NCBI GenBank assembly: GCA_946479475.1
Contig: CAMLGG010000069.1
Coordinates: 1 to 20,551, forward strand
Length of the DNA: 20,551 nucleotides
Origin: an uncultured Ideonella sp.
Lineage (GTDB): Bacteria > Pseudomonadota > Gammaproteobacteria > Burkholderiales > Burkholderiaceae
Reading direction: 5' to 3'
Shown: positions 15,524 to 20,551 of the stretch, piece after piece
Layout: each line of letters opens with the position of its first letter
Numbering within the stretch: the stretch's first letter is position 1
The notes under the pieces: model-generated
Databases searched by the model: none
Seen by the model: only the letters and a program-made list of their open reading frames with translations
Told to the model about the DNA's origin: nothing
Made by a program: the position numbers and the translations under genes

Positions 15524-16309
15524 CTACACCGGGACGGCGTAGTTCGGCCTGTCCATCAGGTCGATGCCGCAGCGCAGCTCGCGCGCCCAGGCGATGAAAT
15601 CCTTCACCGCCCGGCCCGTCAGCGGCGCGCCGTGCTGGGGGACGATCATCCGGATGGGCAGCGGCTCGACCATGTCGGCCCACAGCCGCAGCACCTTGTT
15701 CGAGACCATGTAGCGGCGGTGGAAGCGCTCCATCGCCGGCAGCAGGGCCGCCAGGTCGTCCACCGGCTGCTTGGCCCGCTGGCCGCCGACGAGCGAGACG
15801 CCCAGGTCGCCCGAGAACAGGATCTGGCTGACCGGGTCGTAGAACTGGAAGTTGCCCTCCGCGTGCAGGAAGTGCGCCGGCAGGGCGATCAGCTCCCCGC
15901 GGCCGATGCGGATGCGCAGGCCCGGGTCGGGGATGCCGATGATGCGGCCGACCGTCTTGCCGGGCTTGCAGAAGTGCGGGACGAAGCGCTCCCAGACCTG
16001 CGAGACGTAGACCTTCGCCTGCGTCGAGGTCATCCAGCGGTCGAGCGAGGCGATGATGTCCGGGTCGGCATGCGAGGCCACGATGGCGGCCAGGCGATGC
16101 GGCGGGAAGTGCCGCGTCATGCCGAGGTAGAGCTCGCTGTAGGCCAGGTTGCCGCCCGGGTCGATGATGGCGCCGGTGTCGCCGTCGACGACGAGGAACT
16201 GGTTGGACTGCACCGCCTCGTCGGCATGGCCTTCGGTGCCGGGGACGTGGCCCAGGTCGGTGAACATCAGGCAGCGGTGGCCGTCGCGGTCGAAGAGCGT
16301 CACAGGCAT
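15524..16309 (-). CDS. Stand-alone flavodiiron-type metallo-beta-lactamase-fold protein
   Basis: The 261-residue protein has the metallo-beta-lactamase fold of the oxygen-binding di-iron (ODP) group. Candidate metal ligands, spaced as in flavodiiron proteins, are His80, Asp82 and Asp84 (SHADPDII), His149 (FLHAEGN), Asp168 (FSGDLG) and His226 (VPQHGAP). The usual HxExDH motif is HADPDI here, so glutamate is replaced by aspartate and the final histidine by isoleucine. There is no flavodoxin or rubredoxin domain, so any electron donor must be separate. Roles in oxygen or nitric oxide handling or redox sensing are possible but unproven. ATG 16309 (MPVTLFD) matches relatives as I remember them; a TTG at 16357 overlapping the miaA stop (TTGA) would add 16 residues and allow translational coupling. 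It is the last gene of a minus-strand run. Confidence 0.8.
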   Translation of the reverse strand: MPVTLFDRDGHRCLMFTDLGHVPGTEGHADEAVQSNQFLVVDGDTGAIIDPGGNLAYSELYLGMTRHFPPHRLAAIVASHADPDIIASLDRWMTSTQAKVYVSQVWERFVPHFCKPGKTVGRIIGIPDPGLRIRIGRGELIALPAHFLHAEGNFQFYDPVSQILFSGDLGVSLVGGQRAKQPVDDLAALLPAMERFHRRYMVSNKVLRLWADMVEPLPIRMIVPQHGAPLTGRAVKDFIAWARELRCGIDLMDRPNYAVPV

Positions 16310-16353
16310 CGGGCCACTGTAGGAGCCGGCCTCCGCGCGCCGGTTGATGGACG

Positions 16354-17304
16354 TCAAGCTGCCTGGGCGGCCAGCGTACGGCGGGCGTGATCAAGCGCAC
16401 GGACCTGGTCTTGTGCAGGCAGGGTCTCGCGTGGCATACCGCGCAGCCAGGTGAGCTGGCGCTTGGCCAGCTGCCGCGTGGCGGCAGTGCCGCGCTCGCG
16501 CACCTCCCCGACCAGCTCCGGGCCCGACAGGCCTGCATCCATCGCCTCCCAGGCCTGGCGATAGCCGACGCAGCGGATGCTCGGCAGGCCGGTGTGCAGG
16601 TCGCCGCGGGCGCGCAGGGCCTTCACCTCCTCCAGGAAGCCGCCGGCCAGCATCTGCGCGAAGCGCTCTCCGATGCGGGCGTGCAGCCAGGCGCGGTCTT
16701 CAGGCTCCAGCGAGAGCAGGCGATGGCGTGGCGGGGTGGCGGGCCTGGCGGCGCGCGTGTGGAAGGCCGACAGCGGCCGGCCCGTGAGTTCGAACACCTC
16801 CAGCGCCCGCTGGATGCGTTGCGAATCGGCGGGTGCGAGCCGGGCGGCGGTGGCCGGGTCGACCTGGGCCAGGCGGGCGTGCATCGCCGGCCAGCCTAGC
16901 TCGGCGGCCTGGGCATCGAGTGCCGCGCGGATCGAGGGATCGGCTGGCGGCAAGGCATCGATGCCGTCGGCCAGGGCCTTGAAGTACAGCATCGTGCCGC
17001 CCACCAGCAGCGGCAGCCGGCCGCGGGCTCGGATCTCGCCGATCAGCCTCGTCGCGTCGGCGGCGAACTGCGCGGCCGAGTACGACTCGGCCGGGTCCAG
17101 GATGTCGATCAGGTGATGCGGCACGGCCGCCCGTTCGGCGGCCGTCGGCTTGGCGGTGCCGATGTCCATGCCGCGGTAGACCAGGGCGGAATCGACGCTG
17201 ACGATCTCGAGCGGGAACTCGGCTGCCAGCGCAAGCGCCAGGCCCGTCTTGCCGGAAGCCGTGGGGCCGGCCAGGCCGATCCAGTCGACCGCCGCCATCG
17301 TCAT
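16354..17304 (-). CDS. miaA: tRNA dimethylallyltransferase MiaA
   Basis: MiaA adds a dimethylallyl group to N6 of A37 in tRNAs that read codons starting with U, the first step toward ms2i6A. The 316-residue product has the P-loop GPTASGKT (residues 13-20), [36 protein letters not shown], the [13 protein letters not shown] block, [19 protein letters not shown] and the C-terminal [13 protein letters not shown] and [17 protein letters not shown] segments. The length equals that of the E. coli enzyme. ATG 17304 overlaps the stop of the MFS gene (ATGA), implying coupled translation; ATG 17298 is two codons further in. The common neighbours hfq and mutL are not in the window. Confidence 0.97.
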   Translation of the reverse strand: MTMAAVDWIGLAGPTASGKTGLALALAAEFPLEIVSVDSALVYRGMDIGTAKPTAAERAAVPHHLIDILDPAESYSAAQFAADATRLIGEIRARGRLPLLVGGTMLYFKALADGIDALPPADPSIRAALDAQAAELGWPAMHARLAQVDPATAARLAPADSQRIQRALEVFELTGRPLSAFHTRAARPATPPRHRLLSLEPEDRAWLHARIGERFAQMLAGGFLEEVKALRARGDLHTGLPSIRCVGYRQAWEAMDAGLSGPELVGEVRERGTAATRQLAKRQLTWLRGMPRETLPAQDQVRALDHARRTLAAQAA

Positions 17305-18539
17305 GCCGGCGCCACTTCGAAGCGCTCGCCGTCCCGCTGCACGAGCGTCCAGGCGATGGCGGCGGTGCCGAGCGAGAAGAAGCCGAGACCGATGCCCAGG
17401 GGGCGCAGGCTGCCGTCCATAGCGCGCCCGAGCCACAGGCCCACGCCGAACGCCACGACGGCGAGCAGGAAGCCGGCCAGGGCCGAAGCGAGCCCCGCCT
17501 GGCGCGGGAAGGCGCCCACCGCGCCGGCCTGCCCGCAAGGCTGGTGGATGCCGTGGCCGAAGTTGTAGAGCCAGTGCGCGAGCAGCACCCAGTGCAACTG
17601 CTGCACACCGGCCAGGCCGAGCGCCGCCATCCCGAGGCCGCCGGCCAGCGTGAACAGCGCGCCCTGCCGCACGGCGCCGGAAAGGCCGCGCCGGGCCAGC
17701 AGGCGCCGGCACCAGAACGTGGCGGCGAGGTACGACAGCGAGGCCGAGGCCATGGCCAGGCCGTAGCCCCAGGGCGTCAGGCCCAGCACGCCGATGTAGA
17801 CGAAGGACGAGCCGGCAAGCATCAGGAACAGGCCGCCGTAGGTGGCGCTCACGAGGGCCGCCCAGGCGCGGAACGCAGGGTGGCGCAGCACGCCGAGCAG
17901 GCCCCGGGCCAGCGGACCGGGACTCAGCGCGCGAGGATCGCGGCTGTGGCTCGTCTCGGGGACGCGGAGGGCGACGAAAGCCAGGGTCAGGCCCGCGATG
18001 ACCGCCACCGCGCCCAGCGGCGCCCGCCAGCCCGACGACCCCGCCAGCCAGCCGCCGATGAGAGGCGAGCTCAGCGCCAGCACGCCCAGCCCCGACAGCG
18101 CCCAGGCCATCACGTGCGCGCCCTGCTGCGGCTCGTACAGGTCACGCACCATGGCGCGGGCGCAGACCACCGAAGCTGCGAGACCCAGGCCCTGCAATGC
18201 GCGCAAGGCGATGAGCGCCTCGATGTGCGGCGCCGCCATCGCGCCGAAGCTGGCGAGGGTGTGCAGGGCGAGGCCGCCGAGCAGGACGGGCCGACGTCCG
18301 AAGCGGTCGGACAGCGGCCCCATCAGCAGCTGTCCGATGCCGAAGGCCAGCAGGACGAGCGACATCGTCAGCTGGGCCGCGGCCATCGGTGCGCCCAATT
18401 CGGCGGTCAGGCGCGGGAGCGCCGGCAGGTACAGGTCCGTCGTGACCGGCTGCAGGCCCAGCAGCAGCGCCAGCGCGAGCGCGGCGAGGGCAGGGGAGAG
18501 CGAAGGCGTGGCGGAGGCAGACTGCGTCGAGGCCGGCAT
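17301..18539 (-). CDS. Bcr/CflA-type MFS drug efflux protein
   Basis: This 412-residue major-facilitator protein has about 12 predicted helices. The N-terminal helix [26 protein letters not shown] and the loop [17 protein letters not shown] (about residues 79-95) are typical of the Bcr/CflA group, as are the segments [23 protein letters not shown] and [17 protein letters not shown]. Relatives export drugs such as bicyclomycin or chloramphenicol; the substrate here is unknown. It begins 29 bases after the TPR gene and its stop overlaps the miaA start, so pump and tRNA enzyme are translationally linked. Confidence 0.92.
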   Translation of the reverse strand: MPASTQSASATPSLSPALAALALALLLGLQPVTTDLYLPALPRLTAELGAPMAAAQLTMSLVLLAFGIGQLLMGPLSDRFGRRPVLLGGLALHTLASFGAMAAPHIEALIALRALQGLGLAASVVCARAMVRDLYEPQQGAHVMAWALSGLGVLALSSPLIGGWLAGSSGWRAPLGAVAVIAGLTLAFVALRVPETSHSRDPRALSPGPLARGLLGVLRHPAFRAWAALVSATYGGLFLMLAGSSFVYIGVLGLTPWGYGLAMASASLSYLAATFWCRRLLARRGLSGAVRQGALFTLAGGLGMAALGLAGVQQLHWVLLAHWLYNFGHGIHQPCGQAGAVGAFPRQAGLASALAGFLLAVVAFGVGLWLGRAMDGSLRPLGIGLGFFSLGTAAIAWTLVQRDGERFEVAPA

Positions 18540-18568
18540 CCGCCGAGCCTACCAGCGCGGCGAAGGGC

Positions 18569-19342
18569 TCAGTCCTCCAGCTCGGCCTTGGCCATCTCGA
18601 CGTCCAGGCGCTCCATCGCGTCCATCGGCGTGCAGGCGGCGGCATCGGCGTAGAGCTTCTCGGCCTCCGCCATGCGCTTGTCGCCCTCGAGCATGACGAG
18701 CCCGTTGGCGTACTCGACCTTCGCGATCGCGCTACCGGGGTTGAGCTTGAGCGCCTCCTTGTAGAGCTTGAGGCCGGTGCCGGCGTCCGCGCCCTGGGTC
18801 TTGCCCAGCAGCTTGCCGACCTTGTCGATCACTTCGGCATGGAAGGCGCCCAGCGCGATGTGGGCGTCGGCATGCTTGGGCGCGAGCTGGATGGTCGTCT
18901 CCAGCGCGGTCTTGACCTTGCTGCCCAGGCCCTGCGCCAGCGCCTTGGCGACGCTGATGCCCTGGCTGTAGCGGCCCAGCGCGTAAGCCTGCCAGTAGTA
19001 CGCGTTCGCGTTCTTGGGCTCCTCGGCCTGCTGGGCGGCGGCGCGCTCGGCCACCTCCATGAACATCGCCAGCTTGTTCTTCTCGCTCTTCTCGAGGTAG
19101 TTGGCGTAGATCGCCTGGGCCTTGTTGGCCACCGTGATGCCCGCGCCCCCCGCCTTCAGGCCCGCCTCGTGGGCCTTCTGGAACTCGCCTGCATGGAACA
19201 GCGCCCAGGCCGCCTGCACCGCCTCGTCCTTCGGCCACGGCTCCGCATCCCCCAGGTGCAGGCGCGCCCACTGCTTTTTCAGGGCGGCCGCGTCGTAGCG
19301 GTACTCGGCGGCGTCGTAGGGGAAGGCGGTCCACTTGGCCAT
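18569..19342 (-). CDS. TPR-type repeat protein of unknown function
   Basis: The 257-residue, all-helical protein has no signal peptide or membrane helix and is probably cytoplasmic. Tetratricopeptide-like segments are visible around residues 34-66 (KDEAVQAAWALFHAGEFQKAHEAGLKA reads as one helix pair), 110-155 (NANAYYWQAYALGRYSQGISVAKALAQ), 160-175 and 190-250 (GLKLYKEALKLNPGSAIAKVEYANGLVML, RMAEAEKLYADAAACTPMDAMERLDVEMAK). I recognise it only as a conserved hypothetical of Burkholderiales type. GGAG lies eight bases before ATG 19342. It follows the TetR gene by 39 bases and precedes the MFS gene by 29, so it is probably cotranscribed with them. Confidence 0.8.
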   Translation of the reverse strand: MAKWTAFPYDAAEYRYDAAALKKQWARLHLGDAEPWPKDEAVQAAWALFHAGEFQKAHEAGLKAGGAGITVANKAQAIYANYLEKSEKNKLAMFMEVAERAAAQQAEEPKNANAYYWQAYALGRYSQGISVAKALAQGLGSKVKTALETTIQLAPKHADAHIALGAFHAEVIDKVGKLLGKTQGADAGTGLKLYKEALKLNPGSAIAKVEYANGLVMLEGDKRMAEAEKLYADAAACTPMDAMERLDVEMAKAELED

Positions 19343-19381
19343 GGCTTGTCTCCTGCAGCAGTTGGGCTTGGTTGGTGTCGT

Positions 19382-20038
19382 TCAACCGGCGCGGTAGGGT
19401 CCGGCCAGGGTGTTGAGATGCTCCCGCGCCTCGGGCTCGAGGTAGGGGCCGAGCAGGCCCAGCACGTGCCAGGCGCCGCGGGCCAGGGTGGCGGCGGCGT
19501 TGTCGGGCTCCAAAGCCTTGCGCGGCTCGCGCACGTACTCGTAGCTGAGCCAGTAGGTGAGCACCACCACCATCGAGGTGGCCACGACGGCGGAATCCGG
19601 CCGCGAAAGCCGCATCGCGCTGCCGCGCGTGAGGCCGGACAGCACCGCCTCCACCGCGCGCGTCTTGTTCTTCAGCACGAACTGGAAGTGCGTCTCCAGC
19701 CGGCGGTTCTTGCTGAGCAGGTCGTTCAGGTCGCGGTAGAGGAAGCGGTAGTTCCAGATCAGCTCGAACAGCATGTGGAAGAACAGCCACGCGTCCTCCA
19801 CGTTGCGCACGTTGTCGGCGGCATGAAGCAATTCGTTCAGCGCCTTCTCGTAGCGGTCGAACAGCGAATTGATCAGCTCGTCCTTCGCCGGGTAGTGGTA
19901 GTAGAGGTTGCCGGGGCTGATGTTGAGTTCGGCCGAGATCAGCGTCGTGGAGACATTGGGCTCGCCGAAGCGGTTGAAGAGGTCGAGCGTGACCTCCAGG
20001 ATGCGTTCGGCTGTGCGACGCGGCTTCTTTGCTTCCAT
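19382..20038 (-). CDS. TetR/AcrR-family transcriptional regulator
   Basis: The 218-residue protein has the TetR N-terminal helix-turn-helix (RILEVTLDLFNRFGEPNVSTTLISAELNISPGNLYYHYPAKDELI, about residues 12-56) and an all-helical ligand-binding and dimer domain behind it. It is rich in aromatic residues (WLFFHMLFELIWNYRFLYRDL, about 83-103), which suggests a hydrophobic or acyl ligand; that is inference. The gene heads a minus-strand run (TPR protein, MFS pump, miaA) and diverges across 65 bases from the yadG-like ABC gene, so it may control itself, the pump, the ABC system or all of these. Confidence 0.92.
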   Translation of the reverse strand: MEAKKPRRTAERILEVTLDLFNRFGEPNVSTTLISAELNISPGNLYYHYPAKDELINSLFDRYEKALNELLHAADNVRNVEDAWLFFHMLFELIWNYRFLYRDLNDLLSKNRRLETHFQFVLKNKTRAVEAVLSGLTRGSAMRLSRPDSAVVATSMVVVLTYWLSYEYVREPRKALEPDNAAATLARGAWHVLGLLGPYLEPEAREHLNTLAGPYRAG

Positions 20039-20091
20039 GCGGCGAGTAGTCTCCTCGGGCCCAATCTACCAAAGTCGCCCCGAGGCCTACC

Positions 20092-20097
20092 TACAAT
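20092..20097 (+). promoter_or_regulatory. Candidate -10 of the yadG-like gene, leaderless
   Basis: TACAAT (five of six consensus) ends six bases before ATG 20104, so transcription would start at about the A of the start codon. No ribosome site precedes that ATG. I see no good -35 at 17 bases. Confidence 0.45.
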
Positions 20098-20103
20098 GTT
20101 CCC

Positions 20104-20551
20104 ATGCCAGCCGTATCTTTCCAGGGCGTCACGAAGACCTTCTTCGGACCCCGAGGGACCCTGCGCGCCCTCGACAAGGTGAGCTTCGACATCGAGCGGG
20201 GCGAGTTCTTCGGCCTGCTCGGACCCAACGGGGCCGGCAAGACCACGCTGATCAGCATCCTGGCCGGCCTGGCGCGGGCGACCGAGGGCCGCGTGTCGGT
20301 GATGGGCCACGACGTCGTCGAAGACTACGCGGATGCGCGCCGCGCGCTGGGCATCGTCCCGCAGGAGCTGGTGTTCGACCCGTTCTTCTCGGTGCGAGAG
20401 ACGCTGCGCATCCAGAGCGGCTACTTCGGCGTGCGCCACAACGACGACTGGATAGACGAGCTGCTCGCGGGCCTGGGGCTGGCCGACAAGGCCAACGCCA
20501 ACATGCGGCAGCTCTCCGGCGGCATGAAGCGCCGCGTGCTGGTGGCGCAGG
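20104..20551 (+). CDS. YadG-like ABC-2 transporter ATPase, 3' end beyond window
   Basis: The first 149 codons of an ABC ATPase are visible. They contain Walker A GLLGPNGAGKTT (about residues 39-50), the Q-loop IVPQELVFDPFFSVRETL (about 87-104) and the signature LSGGMKRR (about 138-145), after which the window ends before Walker B. The pattern closely resembles E. coli YadG, including GRVSVMGHDV and the GYFGV stretch, so a YadH-like ABC-2 permease gene probably follows. The transported substrate of that family is not settled. The gene diverges from the TetR gene, a possible regulator. Confidence 0.92.
   Translation, partial: MPAVSFQGVTKTFFGPRGTLRALDKVSFDIERGEFFGLLGPNGAGKTTLISILAGLARATEGRVSVMGHDVVEDYADARRALGIVPQELVFDPFFSVRETLRIQSGYFGVRHNDDWIDELLAGLGLADKANANMRQLSGGMKRRVLVAQ

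Noticed and set aside
16310..16357. N-terminal extension of the metallo-beta-lactamase-fold protein from the TTG at 16357
   Set aside because: The extra 16 residues have no domain content and the family as remembered begins at MPVTLF; noted as an alternative only.

Overview
The window is high-GC DNA, densely coded on both strands and with very short intergenic gaps. Codon use (strong G/C at third positions) and protein content point to a betaproteobacterium of the order Burkholderiales, most likely a Rubrivivax/Roseateles/Leptothrix-type genus. This rests on protein flavour and gene content only; there is no rRNA gene to anchor it. I see no tRNA, rRNA, CRISPR array, insertion sequence, integrase or phage gene.

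Layout. (a) 1-3044, + strand: a secreted polysaccharide-degradation pair. The 3' part of a protein with FN3 and LamG-like domains is followed two bases later by a lipoprotein carrying two Ig-like repeats and a GH30 glycosidase. (b) 3070-5140, - strand: an SBP56/methanethiol-oxidase-family protein followed by a six-helix membrane protein with histidines inside its helices. (c) 5247-7893, - strand: an MsbA-related ABC exporter followed by thyA. (d) 8010-12886, + strand: a MarR regulator followed by a complete tripartite efflux system (outer-membrane factor, EmrA-like adaptor, EmrB-like DHA2 pump). This operon diverges from the ABC exporter across a 116-bp gap that holds a MarR-box-like site and a second palindrome. 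(e) 12918-14461, - strand: a three-gene cassette (SPFH membrane protein, small two-helix membrane protein, Arc-like ribbon-helix-helix protein) with a perfect 16-bp palindrome over its predicted -10. (f) 14707-15522, + strand: a membrane GGDEF protein whose active-site signature is degenerate (GGAEL) but whose RxxD inhibitory-site motif is intact. (g) 15524-20038, - strand: a run in transcription order of TetR regulator, TPR-type protein, Bcr/CflA-type MFS pump, miaA, and a stand-alone flavodiiron-type metallo-beta-lactamase-fold protein. (h) 20104-end, + strand: the start of a YadG-like ABC-2 ATPase gene.

How the parts work together. The MarR operon looks self-contained: the regulator is the first gene and the candidate operator lies between the predicted -35 and -10. 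The SPFH cassette also looks self-contained: its last gene is a DNA-binding protein and a strong palindrome covers its promoter. These two control regions, the degenerate GGDEF protein, the GH30 enzyme that appears to lack the usual glucuronate-binding arginine, and the SBP56/membrane-protein pair are the places most likely to hold something undescribed. Several genes (marR, thyA, the yadG-like gene) have a -10-like hexamer ending 6-7 bases before the start codon and no Shine-Dalgarno sequence, which suggests leaderless or near-leaderless transcripts.

All calls rest on reading the sequence and on memory of protein families. No database search was run.
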